A stretch of DNA of 41,118 bases from Aerococcaceae bacterium (GTDB taxonomy: Bacteria > Bacillota > Bacilli > Lactobacillales > Aerococcaceae). The position numbers and the translations under genes are program-made. The stretch's first letter is position 1. Every line of letters begins with the position of its first letter. This document shows positions 28,883 to 38,138 of this stretch, piece after piece. Location of the stretch: NCBI GenBank assembly GCA_030525795.1, contig JAUNEB010000009.1:1-41118 (forward strand), written 5' to 3'. The notes below the pieces were generated by a model that saw only the letters and a list, made by a program, of their open reading frames with translations, ran no database searches and was not told the DNA's origin.

Positions 28883-29314
28883 ATGTCAGAACGTAATACA
28901 ATGAAAGTGCGCATTTACTCACCGCAAGGCACGATTTACGAACATCGCGCGTACGGTTGCAATGTTCAGTCCGTTGAAGGTGGCGTTACATTATTGCCGA
29001 ATCATGCGCCGATTTTGGTAGCGTTACAAGTAAGCGCCGTGCGTGTCACACGATGCGAAGCGGGCGATCCGCAAGACTATATTGCCATTAACGGCGGTAT
29101 TTTAGAAATGCGCGATAACGTGTGTGAAATTATGACGAATTTTGCGATTCGTGCGCGTGACATTGACGAAGCGCGCGTCTTAACCGAGAAGCAACAAGCC
29201 GAAAGCGATATGCAATCTGCGATGGCGTGCCACGATGAACAAGCATTCAAGCGTGCAAAAATCGCCTTAGACCGCGCGGTTAACATGATTTCGGTCAGTA
29301 AACATCGTCGCTAA
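28883..29314 (+). CDS. atpC: F1Fo ATP synthase subunit epsilon
   Basis: The 143-residue protein has the N-terminal beta sandwich (VRIYSPQGTIYEHRAYGCNV, LLPNHAPILVAL, IAINGGILEMRDNVCEI) and the two-helix C-terminal domain that can inhibit ATP hydrolysis. It is the last gene of the operon and is followed by a strong terminator. Confidence 0.95.
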   Translation: MSERNTMKVRIYSPQGTIYEHRAYGCNVQSVEGGVTLLPNHAPILVALQVSAVRVTRCEAGDPQDYIAINGGILEMRDNVCEIMTNFAIRARDIDEARVLTEKQQAESDMQSAMACHDEQAFKRAKIALDRAVNMISVSKHRR

Positions 29315-29319
29315 TATTC

Positions 29320-29361
29320 ATAGATGAAGTCCTTTTTTAAGAGGATTTCATCTATTTTTTT
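29320..29361 (+). terminator. ATP synthase operon terminator
   Basis: ATAGATGAAGTCCT pairs with AGGATTTCATCTAT (14 base pairs, one G-T) around an eight-base loop, followed by a run of T residues. Confidence 0.95.
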
Positions 29362-29369
29362 ATAAATGC

Positions 29370-29398
29370 TTGACAAATCATCAAGAGTTCGATAAAAT
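29370..29398 (+). promoter_or_regulatory. Promoter of the fatty acid synthesis operon
   Basis: A perfect TTGACA (29370-29375), 17 bases and TAAAAT (29393-29398) form a strong promoter 51 bases before fabT. Confidence 0.9.
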
Positions 29399-29411
29399 TT
29401 GAACATCAAAT

Positions 29412-29428
29412 AGTTTGATAATCAAAAT
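29412..29428 (+). promoter_or_regulatory. FabT operator
   Basis: AGTTTGATAATCAAAAT matches the FabT palindrome ANTTTGATNATCANNNT of streptococci and enterococci, with inverted arms TTTGAT and ATCAAA. It lies just after the presumed start site, where bound FabT would block transcription of the whole operon, fabT included. Confidence 0.88.
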
Positions 29429-29448
29429 AAATGATCGAGGTGTGAACA

Positions 29449-29904
29449 ATGGACCATTCAATTATTGAAGAAATCAATCATTATATCGTGATGATTTTTA
29501 ACGAAATTTTAGTGATTGAAGAAGGCTCGCTCAAACAGAGCCAGTTTTCGGATTTGTCCATCAAAGAGATGCATACCATCGAAGCAATCGGCCTTTCAGG
29601 AACGCTCAGCTCCTCAGAAGTCGCCAAAAAGTTAAGCATTACAATGGGAACCTTGACCGTCGCGATTAACAACCTCGTCAAAAAAGGCTACGTTGAACGC
29701 GTCAATTTGCCTGAAGACCGCCGTGTCGTCAGATTGCAACTCACTAAGCGAGGAAAACTATTGTACCGTCTGCACCACAAGTTTCATATGAACATGGTGC
29801 ACAAAACCTTGACCGATTTGGCAACGGAAGAAGCAGAAGCGCTCATTAAAGGTTTGCGCAATTTACATCAATTTTTGGACACGCTAAAAGGAGATGTGAA
29901 CTAA
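29449..29904 (+). CDS. fabT: fatty acid biosynthesis repressor FabT (MarR family)
   Basis: The 151-residue MarR-type protein has the winged helix at about 47-103 (LSSSEVAKKLSITMGTLTVA recognition helix and the EDRRVVRLQLTKRG wing). FabT binds the operator with long-chain acyl-ACP as co-repressor. It is the first gene of the operon and has the FabT box directly upstream, so it is autoregulated. Unlike the pneumococcal locus, no fabM isomerase gene precedes it here; the upstream neighbour is atpC. Confidence 0.93.
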   Translation: MDHSIIEEINHYIVMIFNEILVIEEGSLKQSQFSDLSIKEMHTIEAIGLSGTLSSSEVAKKLSITMGTLTVAINNLVKKGYVERVNLPEDRRVVRLQLTKRGKLLYRLHHKFHMNMVHKTLTDLATEEAEALIKGLRNLHQFLDTLKGDVN

Positions 29905-29905
29905 G

Positions 29906-30856
29906 ATGAGTCGAATCATTGCAACGGGTGCTTTTTTGCCCGAAAAAGTTATGACAAATGATCAATTCGTTCAACAATTCGCCTTAGAGTCTACGAATGA
30001 GTGGATTGTGCAACGCACCGGCATTGAACAACGGCACATGGCATCCGCCGAGCAAACCGTTGCAACACTCGCCATTGAAGCGACGAAAGATTTGCTACAA
30101 CATGTAGCTCCTGAAATCGTACCGCAAATTCAGCACATCATTGTCGCAACCATGTCCGCAAAATTAGCGACGCCATCCATTGCTTGCCAAGTGCAAGCGG
30201 CGATTGGCGCACCAAACGCCTGGGCATTCGACTTGAATGGAGCTTGTAGCGGCTTTGTGATGGCATTAGACGTCGCCAACCACCTTTCCAAAATGCAACC
30301 GACAGGCTACACGCTCGTTATCGGCGCAGAAAAAATGACCGACATTTTGGATTTGACAGATCGTTCAACAGCCGTATTGTTTGGAGATGGCGCTGGCGCT
30401 GTTCTCATTGAACACGATGGCACCGCTTTGCCAGATTACCAAAGTACGTTGCACGTTTCACTTGAACATCAAGATGCCATTGCAACACGCGAAAATGACG
30501 CACACGCGATTCATTTGCACATGCAAGGACGCGACGTGTTCAACTTTGTGAATCGGACAGTCATTGCTTCGTTGGAACAATTTATTCACACACATCATTT
30601 AGAAGATTATGAATATTTGATTTGTCATCAAGCCAACCAACGCTTACTCGATTTGTTTGCCAAACAGCTGAATATTGCGCCCGAAAAAGTGTTATCCAAC
30701 ATTCAAAAAGTCGCCAATACCTCAGCAGCGAGCATCCCGATTTTGATACATCAATCGGTCCAAAACGGCACACTTAAACTCGACGGCACACAATCTGTTA
30801 TTTTGAGCGGATTTGGTGGCGGATTAGCTTGGGGACACATTCATGCAAAAATTTAA
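29906..30856 (+). CDS. fabH: beta-ketoacyl-ACP synthase III
   Basis: FabH condenses an acyl-CoA primer with malonyl-ACP to start chain synthesis. The 316-residue protein has the catalytic triad Cys114 (NGACSGFVMA), His241 (CHQANQRLL) and Asn271 (VANTSAASIP), close to the E. coli positions 112, 244 and 274. It starts one base after the fabT stop; an AAAGGAG site lies within the end of fabT. It ends 21 bases before acpP. Confidence 0.96.
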   Translation: MSRIIATGAFLPEKVMTNDQFVQQFALESTNEWIVQRTGIEQRHMASAEQTVATLAIEATKDLLQHVAPEIVPQIQHIIVATMSAKLATPSIACQVQAAIGAPNAWAFDLNGACSGFVMALDVANHLSKMQPTGYTLVIGAEKMTDILDLTDRSTAVLFGDGAGAVLIEHDGTALPDYQSTLHVSLEHQDAIATRENDAHAIHLHMQGRDVFNFVNRTVIASLEQFIHTHHLEDYEYLICHQANQRLLDLFAKQLNIAPEKVLSNIQKVANTSAASIPILIHQSVQNGTLKLDGTQSVILSGFGGGLAWGHIHAKI

Positions 30857-30877
30857 CCACTATTGGAGGAAAATATT

Positions 30878-31096
30878 ATGGTATTCAAAAAAGTACAAAC
30901 AATTATTGCAGAACAATTAGGCATCGACGCAAATACAATTACAACAACAACTGACTTTGAAAACGACTTGAAAGCTGACAGCTTAGACGTTTTCCAAATC
31001 ATTAGCGAAATCGAAGATGAATTAGACATCACCATCGACACAGACCAAAACATCAAAACAGTTCAAGACTTAGTGAACTACATTGAATCTTTATAA
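30878..31096 (+). CDS. acpP: acyl carrier protein
   Basis: The 72-residue acidic protein carries the phosphopantetheine attachment serine (Ser35) in LKADSLDVFQ. ATG 30878 is used because GGAGG lies directly upstream (30865-30869); the longer frame from TTG 30863 would begin within that site. It carries the growing chain between all FASII enzymes encoded next to it. Confidence 0.96.
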   Translation: MVFKKVQTIIAEQLGIDANTITTTTDFENDLKADSLDVFQIISEIEDELDITIDTDQNIKTVQDLVNYIESL

Positions 31097-31114
31097 TTAA
31101 AGGAACATTTTATT

Positions 31115-32074
31115 ATGAAAACAGCTATTACGGAACTGCTCAACATTGAATACCCGATTTTTCAAGGGGCAATGGCATGGGTAGCAGATGCAGACTTGGC
31201 GAGCGCAGTATCTAACGCAGGCGGGCTAGGGATTATCGGCACCGGACACGATAATGTAGACATCGTACGTGCAAAAGTGGAAGCCATGTTTGCCAAAACG
31301 AACAAACCTTTTGCCGTCAACGTCATGTTGCTCAATCCGCACGTTGAAGCGGTCGTCGATTACCTCATCAACTCCGGCGTAAAAATCATTACAACTGGCG
31401 CAGGTAATCCAGCCAAATATATGGAACGTTTCCAAGAAGCAGGCATCGCCTTAATTCCCGTCGTTGCATCCGTAGCGTTAGCTAAACGCATGGAAAAAAT
31501 CGGGGCTTCAGCCGTTGTCGTAGAAGGCATGGAAGCAGGCGGACACATTGGCAAGTTGACGACAATGGCGCTTTTGCCGCAAGTGGTTGACGCTGTTTCA
31601 ATACCCGTTATTGCAGCAGGTGGAATCGGTGACGGACGTGCGATGGCAGCTGCCTTTATGCTCGGCGCCCAAGGAATTCAAGTCGGGACACGTTTCGTAG
31701 TAGCGCATGAATCAAATGCGCATGAACATTTCAAACAAGCGATTTTGAAAGCGAAAGATATTGACACAGTCGTTACAGGACAAATTACGGGACATCCTGT
31801 ACGCGTTTTGCGCAACGCCTTAACGACTGAATATCTCCAAGCCGAAAAAGAAGAAACAAGCAAAGAAGCACCCGATTTTGAACGCCTAGAAAAAATCGGA
31901 AAAGGCGCCCTGCGCCGCGCGGTCGTAGAAGGCGACATCAAAACAGGCTCGCTCATGGCAGGACAAATTGCAGGTTTGATTCAACAAGAACAATCGTGTG
32001 CTGACATCATTCAAGATTACATGACTGAATGTAAAGCCGTCATTCAACGTAGCCAACAATGGTTGGCAGAATAG
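31115..32074 (+). CDS. fabK: enoyl-ACP reductase II (FMN-dependent)
   Basis: FabK reduces trans-2-enoyl-ACP with NAD(P)H through FMN. The 319-residue TIM-barrel protein of the 2-nitropropane dioxygenase type shows YPIFQGAMAWVADADLASAV, AVNVMLLNP, VVVEGMEAGGHIG and IPVIAAGGIGDGRAMAAA. No FabI-type short-chain reductase is in the operon, so FabK is the enoyl reductase, a form insensitive to triclosan. The gene overlaps nothing and has an AAAGGA site. Confidence 0.95.
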   Translation: MKTAITELLNIEYPIFQGAMAWVADADLASAVSNAGGLGIIGTGHDNVDIVRAKVEAMFAKTNKPFAVNVMLLNPHVEAVVDYLINSGVKIITTGAGNPAKYMERFQEAGIALIPVVASVALAKRMEKIGASAVVVEGMEAGGHIGKLTTMALLPQVVDAVSIPVIAAGGIGDGRAMAAAFMLGAQGIQVGTRFVVAHESNAHEHFKQAILKAKDIDTVVTGQITGHPVRVLRNALTTEYLQAEKEETSKEAPDFERLEKIGKGALRRAVVEGDIKTGSLMAGQIAGLIQQEQSCADIIQDYMTECKAVIQRSQQWLAE

Positions 32075-32085
32075 GAGCACAAATT

Positions 32086-33027
32086 ATGAAGTTAGCAGTT
32101 ATCTTCAATGGGCAAGGCGCTCATTATGAAGGAATGGGCATGGACTTTGTTGCGCAATACGAAACAGCCAAATCTGTATTCGACGCGTTCGAGCAGCAAA
32201 CAACTTTTCCGATTCGTCAATGGATAACAAGCGACATTCAACAATTGAGCCAAACGCGCTATGCACAAGTAGCCATTGCGGCAACTAGTTTAGCCATTTA
32301 TTACAGTATTCAAGCAGAACTTCCAGCCATTGATTATATGGCTGGATTAAGTTTAGGAGAATATAGCGCGTTAGTGGCCGGTGGATATATTTCGCTTGAT
32401 TCAGCCATTTCTCTTTTGCAAAAAAGAGGCGAACTCATGTCGGTGCATTGTGAAACGCTCGCCCAAAAAGCCCCTGCCCAAATGGTGGCGGTCATGGGAA
32501 GCTCGCAATCAGCGTTGCAAGCATTGATTGATGACGCGCACTTGTCAGAAAGTGTGTTTTTGGCGAACATCAATTCTAGCCAACAAATCATTGTCGCAGG
32601 AACAGGCGCAGGCATTGAACAGTTCACACAACTTGCCAAAGCTCAAGGTATCAAAAAAATATTACCACTCAAAGTGGAAGGGCCGTTTCATAGCCCATTG
32701 ATGGCACCTGTTTGCGAGCCGTTTGGCGAGGTGTTAGCCGAAGTTGACGTGCAAAAGGGCCAAATTCCCGTTATAAGCAACACGACTTTAGACATGCACA
32801 CCGCAGACACTTTGAAAGAAACGCTAGTGCAACATTTAGTTGCCCCTGTTCAATGGCAGCAGACGATTGATTTTTTTGTAAAAGAAGGCGTGACACATTT
32901 GATTCAGATTGGACCGGGACAAACATTGGCGCAATTATTGAAACGTGAAAGCCAAGCGCCACAATGTTTTGTCGTCGATAAAGTAGAAGACGTTGCAGCT
33001 TTGCACACATGGATAAAAGGAGAATAA
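32086..33027 (+). CDS. fabD: malonyl-CoA:ACP transacylase
   Basis: FabD moves malonyl groups from CoA to ACP. The 313-residue protein has FNGQGAHYEGMG at the N-terminus, the nucleophile Ser89 in GLSLGEYSALV and the catalytic His202 in EGPFHSPLM. ATG 32086 has AGGAG at 32073-32077; the longer frame overlaps the end of fabK. Confidence 0.95.
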   Translation: MKLAVIFNGQGAHYEGMGMDFVAQYETAKSVFDAFEQQTTFPIRQWITSDIQQLSQTRYAQVAIAATSLAIYYSIQAELPAIDYMAGLSLGEYSALVAGGYISLDSAISLLQKRGELMSVHCETLAQKAPAQMVAVMGSSQSALQALIDDAHLSESVFLANINSSQQIIVAGTGAGIEQFTQLAKAQGIKKILPLKVEGPFHSPLMAPVCEPFGEVLAEVDVQKGQIPVISNTTLDMHTADTLKETLVQHLVAPVQWQQTIDFFVKEGVTHLIQIGPGQTLAQLLKRESQAPQCFVVDKVEDVAALHTWIKGE

Positions 33028-33028
33028 C

Positions 33029-33751
33029 ATGAGTTTAGTATGTTTCGTTACAGGCAGTTCGCGCGGAATCGGTTTAGCCATTGCGCAATATTTAGCCAAA
33101 AAAGGACACCAAGTCGTCTTAAATAGTCGTTCGGCGATTTCACAAGACGTTTTAGACACGTTTGAAGGCGCAGCGTTGCCACCTTTTGTCGCGATTGGCG
33201 ATATTAGCCAGTTTGACCAAGCGCAAGCAGTCGTCGAACAAGTGATGGCCCAATTCGGCAAAATTGATGTCCTTGTCAACAACGCGGGCATTACGCGCGA
33301 CAGCTTGATGATGCGCATGAGCGAAGCGGATTTTAATGCGGTAATTCAAACAAACTTGAACGGCTGTTTTAATACGTGCCGTCATATTACGCCGATTATG
33401 CTCAAGCAACGTTCAGGAAAAATTATTAACATGACAAGTATCGTCGGCGTCACAGGCAATGCAGGGCAAGCAAACTATGCAGCGAGTAAAGCGGGCGTCA
33501 TCGGGTTTACCAAGTCGCTCGCTAAAGAATTAGGCAGCCGTCACATTACCGTTAACGCCATTGCACCTGGTTTTATCGAAACGGATATGACCGAGCAATT
33601 AAGCGAACGCGTCAAAGAAACCATGCTCGCTCAAATTCCGTTAAAACGATTTGGACAAGTAGACGAAATTGCACACTGCGTCGATTTTCTCATACAAAAT
33701 GACTACATTACCGGTCAAGTATTGGAAATCAACGGCGGATTGAACATGTAA
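33029..33751 (+). CDS. fabG: 3-oxoacyl-ACP reductase
   Basis: FabG is an NADPH-dependent short-chain dehydrogenase. The 240-residue protein has the cofactor motif TGSSRGIG near the N-terminus, NNAGITRD, and the catalytic Tyr150 and Lys154 in NYAASKAG. The end LEINGGLNM is typical. It begins one base after the fabD stop, with AAAGGAG inside the end of fabD. Confidence 0.96.
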   Translation: MSLVCFVTGSSRGIGLAIAQYLAKKGHQVVLNSRSAISQDVLDTFEGAALPPFVAIGDISQFDQAQAVVEQVMAQFGKIDVLVNNAGITRDSLMMRMSEADFNAVIQTNLNGCFNTCRHITPIMLKQRSGKIINMTSIVGVTGNAGQANYAASKAGVIGFTKSLAKELGSRHITVNAIAPGFIETDMTEQLSERVKETMLAQIPLKRFGQVDEIAHCVDFLIQNDYITGQVLEINGGLNM

Positions 33752-33765
33752 TAAGGAGGAATACG

Positions 33766-35001
33766 ATGACACGAGTTGTTGTAACAGGTTTAGGAACCGT
33801 TTCACCGATTGGGAATAATGTTGCTGATTTTTGGGCAAGTATGCGCAACAATCAATCTGGCATTGCACCGATTACGCGTTTTGACGCGAGTGGAACAGGC
33901 ATCACCGTAGCAGGCGAAGTGAAAAATTTTGATCCGAGTTTATCCATGGATCGCAAAGAATATCAGCGTATGGATTTATTTTCGCAATATGCAGTTGCGG
34001 CTGCTGTTGAAGCAGTCGAAATGAGCGGCTATCCAATCGCAGAAAATCCACATCGCGTCGGAACATTAGTCAGTTCAGGAATTGGCGGATTAGTCGAAAT
34101 CGAAAAAGGCATCCGCAAAATGATTGAAAAAGGCGCCAAACGAATCCCGCCATTGTTTGTGCCGCTCACGATTGGCAATATGGCCGCAGGCAATATTTCA
34201 ATGAAATTGGGCGCCAAAGGCATTAGCTTGGACATCGTAACGGCGTGCGCGAGTGCGACCAACTCGATTGGCGAAGCGTTTCTCAAAATTAAACTTGGCA
34301 TGTTAGACGCGTGTATTGCGGGCGGAAGTGAAGCCACTTTGAACGAAATTGGGATTGGTGGCTTTGCAGCACTGACGGCCTTGTCAACAAATACCGACCC
34401 TAAAACAGCGTCGCGTCCTTTTGACAAAGATCGTGACGGATTCGTTATGGGCGAAGGCGCAGGGATTTTATTTTTAGAAAGTTTAGGCAGTGCGTTACAA
34501 CGTGGAGCGACGATTTTTGCGGAAGTAGTGGGATACGGCTCGAATTCGGACGCATATCATATGACGGCACCTTCTCCAGACGGAAGTGGCGCTGGCGAAG
34601 CGATGAAACAAGCGATTGCAATGGCCGGCATCACCCCAGACAAAATCGACTACATTAACGCACACGGTACTAGCACGCCAACGAATGATAAAGGCGAAAC
34701 AACCGCTATCAAATACGCGTTGGGCGACCATGCTTATAACGTGGCGATTTCAAGTTCAAAAGGCCATTTTGGGCATTTATTAGGCGGTGCAGGTGGCGTT
34801 GAAGCCGTTGCCTGTGTGAAAGCATTGCAGGACCATTTTATTCCTGCGACATTAGGATTAGAAACACCGGAAGACGTGTGTGATTTGGATTACGTACCGC
34901 GCGAAGGGCGTGAGCAAACCATTACGTACGCCTTGTCCAATTCATTAGGATTCGGCGGACACAATGCCGTCTTATGTTTCAAACGCTGGGAAGGAGCGTA
35001 A
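33766..35001 (+). CDS. fabF: beta-ketoacyl-ACP synthase II
   Basis: FabF elongates acyl-ACP with malonyl-ACP. The 411-residue thiolase-fold protein has the triad Cys161 (VTACASATN), His300 (NAHGTSTPTND) and His337 (GHFGHLLGGAGG). It is the only elongating condensing enzyme in the operon. GGAGG lies just before the ATG. Confidence 0.97.
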   Translation: MTRVVVTGLGTVSPIGNNVADFWASMRNNQSGIAPITRFDASGTGITVAGEVKNFDPSLSMDRKEYQRMDLFSQYAVAAAVEAVEMSGYPIAENPHRVGTLVSSGIGGLVEIEKGIRKMIEKGAKRIPPLFVPLTIGNMAAGNISMKLGAKGISLDIVTACASATNSIGEAFLKIKLGMLDACIAGGSEATLNEIGIGGFAALTALSTNTDPKTASRPFDKDRDGFVMGEGAGILFLESLGSALQRGATIFAEVVGYGSNSDAYHMTAPSPDGSGAGEAMKQAIAMAGITPDKIDYINAHGTSTPTNDKGETTAIKYALGDHAYNVAISSSKGHFGHLLGGAGGVEAVACVKALQDHFIPATLGLETPEDVCDLDYVPREGREQTITYALSNSLGFGGHNAVLCFKRWEGA

Positions 35002-35004
35002 AAC

Positions 35005-35457
35005 GTGCAATATCAAGATTTAGAAAAACTTATTGACAAACTTGACCAATCCAGCGTTGCGTATTTAGAATACAAAACAGCAGATGAGACCGTCATTTTG
35101 GCGAAAGAAGTGCCCGCAGCACCGCAAGTCGTTCAACCTATCGAGGCAACAGCTACAGCTCCAACGAGCACGCCTGCGACTCCAGAAACCGTTAGCGAAA
35201 CACCCGCGCCTCAAGCAACAGGCAACGTCGTCAACGCACCTTTAGTAGGAGTAGCGTACTTGCAGCCCAATCCCGAAGCAGATGCTTACGTCAACATTGG
35301 CGACACCGTCCAAAAAGGTGACGTACTTTGCTTAATCGAAGCGATGAAATTGATGAACGAAATTCACGCGCCACAATCAGGCGTTATTACCGAAATTTTA
35401 GTTAGCAACGAACAAGTAGTCGAATTCAACCAACCACTGTTCAGAATACAATCATAG
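35005..35457 (+). CDS. accB: acetyl-CoA carboxylase biotin carboxyl carrier protein
   Basis: The 150-residue protein has a short N-terminal helix region, a Pro/Ala/Thr-rich flexible linker (about 36-72) and the biotinyl domain with Lys115 in EAMKLMNEI. It starts with GTG, supported by the AAGGAG at 34992-34997 and a four-base gap to fabF. BirA would attach biotin. Confidence 0.95.
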   Translation: MQYQDLEKLIDKLDQSSVAYLEYKTADETVILAKEVPAAPQVVQPIEATATAPTSTPATPETVSETPAPQATGNVVNAPLVGVAYLQPNPEADAYVNIGDTVQKGDVLCLIEAMKLMNEIHAPQSGVITEILVSNEQVVEFNQPLFRIQS

Positions 35458-35469
35458 GAGGTCACGCAC

Positions 35470-35904
35470 ATGACACTATTAACCGCACAACAAGTAATGG
35501 ATATTATCCCGAACCGCTACCCAATTTGCTTCATTGACGGCGTAGATGAACTCATCCCTGGCGAAAAAATCGTCTGCCGCAAAAACGTCACCATTAACGA
35601 ACAATTTTTCCAAGGACATTTTCCAGGTGAGCCCGTTATGCCAGGCGTTTTAATTTGCGAAGCCTTAGCGCAAGCAGGTTCCATTCCATTGTTGCAGTTG
35701 CCTGATTTTGAAGGCAAAACAGCCTACTTAGGCGGCCTCAACAAAGTCAAATTCCGCCAAAAAGTCGTACCAGGCGACGTATTACGCCTACAAGTCGACA
35801 TCGTCAAACTCAAGAAAAATGCTGGCATCGGCTACGGACAAGCATTCGTCGGCGACAAAAAAGTAGCCGAAGCAGAAATGACATTCATCATTGGAGTAAA
35901 ATAA
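35470..35904 (+). CDS. fabZ: 3-hydroxyacyl-ACP dehydratase
   Basis: The 144-residue hot-dog-fold protein has the catalytic His50 in GHFPGEPVMPGVL and the Glu64 in LICEALAQ. FabZ makes trans-2-enoyl-ACP. Since no fabM isomerase lies in this operon, whether this enzyme also isomerises (FabN-like, as in Enterococcus) cannot be read off. AGGAGG precedes the ATG. Confidence 0.94.
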   Translation: MTLLTAQQVMDIIPNRYPICFIDGVDELIPGEKIVCRKNVTINEQFFQGHFPGEPVMPGVLICEALAQAGSIPLLQLPDFEGKTAYLGGLNKVKFRQKVVPGDVLRLQVDIVKLKKNAGIGYGQAFVGDKKVAEAEMTFIIGVK

Positions 35905-35905
35905 C

Positions 35906-37288
35906 ATGTTCAAAAAAGTATTAGTGGCGAACCGCGGCGAAATCGCGGTACGAATTATTCGTGCCTTGCGTGAAATGGACATAGCGTCTGTTGCTGTTTA
36001 CAGCGAAGCCGACCGTGAGGCACTGCATACACAATTAGCGGACGAAGCCATTTGTATTGGACCTGCCAAAAGCTTGGACTCGTACCAAAATATCCCATCT
36101 ATATTGAGCGCCGCACTCGTAACAGGTGCGGATGCCATTCATCCAGGCTATGGCTTTTTGTCCGAGCGAAGCGATTTTGTTGAACTATGCGAAGAAGTCG
36201 GCATCCAATTCATCGGCCCAAAAAGTCACGTCATCGAAGCGATGGGCAACAAACAAAATGCGCGCGACACCATGATTCAAGCTGGCGTCCCCGTAACGCC
36301 AGGCAGCCCTGGATTAGTGCATACACTCGAACACGCTTGGCAAATCGCCGACACCATCGGTTTTCCGTTAATGATTAAAGCTGCGGACGGCGGTGGCGGA
36401 AAAGGTATGCGCCGCGTCGAAAAACGTGACGATTTTGAAACGCTATTCACGCAAGCACAACTTGAAACGCAAACAGTTTACGGCAATCAAGATTTATACA
36501 TTGAGCGCATTATTTATCCAGCTAAACATATTGAAGTTCAGTTGCTGGTAGACGAATACGGCAACGTCATTCATCTTGGCGAGCGCGATTGCTCTTTACA
36601 ACGCAACAACCAAAAAGTTATCGAAATCGCACCCGCTGCAACTTTGCCGCAAGCAGTGCGCGAAGCCTTATGCCAAACAGCTGTGAAAGCCGCGCAAGCC
36701 ATTGGCTATACGAATGCTGGTACAATTGAATTTTTGGTGGACGCGGATAACCAATTTTATTTCATGGAAATGAATACGCGCTTGCAAGTCGAACATCCCA
36801 TTAGCGAAATGATTACAGGCGTGGATATTGTTAAAGAACAAATCAATATTGCCATGGGGAAACCGCTAGCCTATCAACAATCGGACATTCAATTCAACGG
36901 CGTGGCGATTGAGTGCCGCTTGAATGCAGAAGATCCTTTCAACCAATTTCGTCCGTCAAGTGGTCGCATTGAGCGTTTGATTTTGCCGTCGGGTGGGATG
37001 GGCTTACGTATCGAAAGCGCCATTTATCCGCAATATACGTTACCGCCTTTTTACGATTCGATGGTTGCCAAAATTATCGTCCACCAACCGACGCGACAAG
37101 CAGCATTCACGTTGCTAAAACGCGCCTTAGTCGAAGTGGTTGTGGAAGGATTGACGACCAATATTGAATTGTTGGAAGCCTTAGCGCACCACGACCTCGT
37201 CCAAAAAGACGGCTACCACACCAAATGGCTCGAAGAAAGTATGATGCCAGAATGGCTATCGCGCTACCAAAGGAGTGATGAAGCGTGA
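35906..37288 (+). CDS. accC: acetyl-CoA carboxylase biotin carboxylase subunit
   Basis: The 460-residue ATP-grasp enzyme carboxylates biotin on AccB. It shows the N-terminal KVLVANRGEIAVRIIRALRE, HPGYGFLSE, the glycine-rich ATP loop KAADGGGGKGMRRV, RDCSLQRNNQKVIE and EMNTRLQVEHPISE. It starts one base after the fabZ stop, with a GGAG site in the end of fabZ. Confidence 0.97.
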   Translation: MFKKVLVANRGEIAVRIIRALREMDIASVAVYSEADREALHTQLADEAICIGPAKSLDSYQNIPSILSAALVTGADAIHPGYGFLSERSDFVELCEEVGIQFIGPKSHVIEAMGNKQNARDTMIQAGVPVTPGSPGLVHTLEHAWQIADTIGFPLMIKAADGGGGKGMRRVEKRDDFETLFTQAQLETQTVYGNQDLYIERIIYPAKHIEVQLLVDEYGNVIHLGERDCSLQRNNQKVIEIAPAATLPQAVREALCQTAVKAAQAIGYTNAGTIEFLVDADNQFYFMEMNTRLQVEHPISEMITGVDIVKEQINIAMGKPLAYQQSDIQFNGVAIECRLNAEDPFNQFRPSSGRIERLILPSGGMGLRIESAIYPQYTLPPFYDSMVAKIIVHQPTRQAAFTLLKRALVEVVVEGLTTNIELLEALAHHDLVQKDGYHTKWLEESMMPEWLSRYQRSDEA

Positions 37289-38127
37289 GATTATTTCGCA
37301 AAAATCAAGAAATCCGCTTAAATCCTGTAGCATCGGACTACACCCAAAAAGTATCGGAACTGCCCGATAATTTTATGAAACGTTGCCCAAGCTGTCACAA
37401 ATTGATGATTGAAAAACAACTGCCTGTCGAGCGTTGTTGCCATCATTGCGGACACCATTTTCAATTTCCGGCGTATGAACGCATTGAATGGCTATGCGAC
37501 ACAAATAGCTTTGTGGAACTCGACGCCACGCTAAAAAGCACCAACCCTTTGCAGTTTCCAAATTATGAAACTAAATTGCAACAACTCGAAGCAGACACAA
37601 TGCTGTCCGAAGCCATTGTGACAGGAACCGCGACATTGGCGCAGCTCCCAATTGCCATCGGCGTTATGGACAGCCGTTTTATTATGGCGAGTATGGGCAC
37701 AATTGTCGGCGAAAAAATCGTCCGTCTTTTTGAAATCGCAATCGAAAAAAGATTACCTGTTCTATTATTTATTGCGTCGGGCGGCGCGCGCATGCAAGAA
37801 GGCATTCTATCCTTAATGCAAATGGCAAAAGTCAGCCAAGCTGTTGCGCGCCACAGCCAAGCGGGATTGTTTTATGGTGCGATATTGACGCATCCAACAA
37901 CAGGTGGGGTGACCGCAAGTTTCGCAATGCAAGCCGATATTATTTTGGCAGAGCCGCAAGCGACCATTGGCTTTGCGGGCAAACGCGTGATCGAGCAAAC
38001 GATTAAAGCGAAGTTGCCAGACCATTTTCAAACAGCCGAAACAGTCCTTGAACAAGGATTCGTTGACCAAATCGTCGAACGTTCGCGCCAAAAAGCGTTG
38101 CTCGAGCAACTGATTCGCATTCATTAG
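37285..38127 (+). CDS. accD: acetyl-CoA carboxylase carboxyltransferase subunit beta
   Basis: The 280-residue protein has the four-cysteine zinc finger (CPSC and CCHHCG, residues about 32-52) and the crotonase-fold domain with LLFIASGGARMQEG. It forms the alpha2beta2 carboxyltransferase with AccA and makes malonyl-CoA. GTG start overlapping the accC stop (GTGA), with AAAGGAG upstream. Confidence 0.95.
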   Translation: MRLFRKNQEIRLNPVASDYTQKVSELPDNFMKRCPSCHKLMIEKQLPVERCCHHCGHHFQFPAYERIEWLCDTNSFVELDATLKSTNPLQFPNYETKLQQLEADTMLSEAIVTGTATLAQLPIAIGVMDSRFIMASMGTIVGEKIVRLFEIAIEKRLPVLLFIASGGARMQEGILSLMQMAKVSQAVARHSQAGLFYGAILTHPTTGGVTASFAMQADIILAEPQATIGFAGKRVIEQTIKAKLPDHFQTAETVLEQGFVDQIVERSRQKALLEQLIRIH

Positions 38128-38138
38128 GAGGTGTAACG

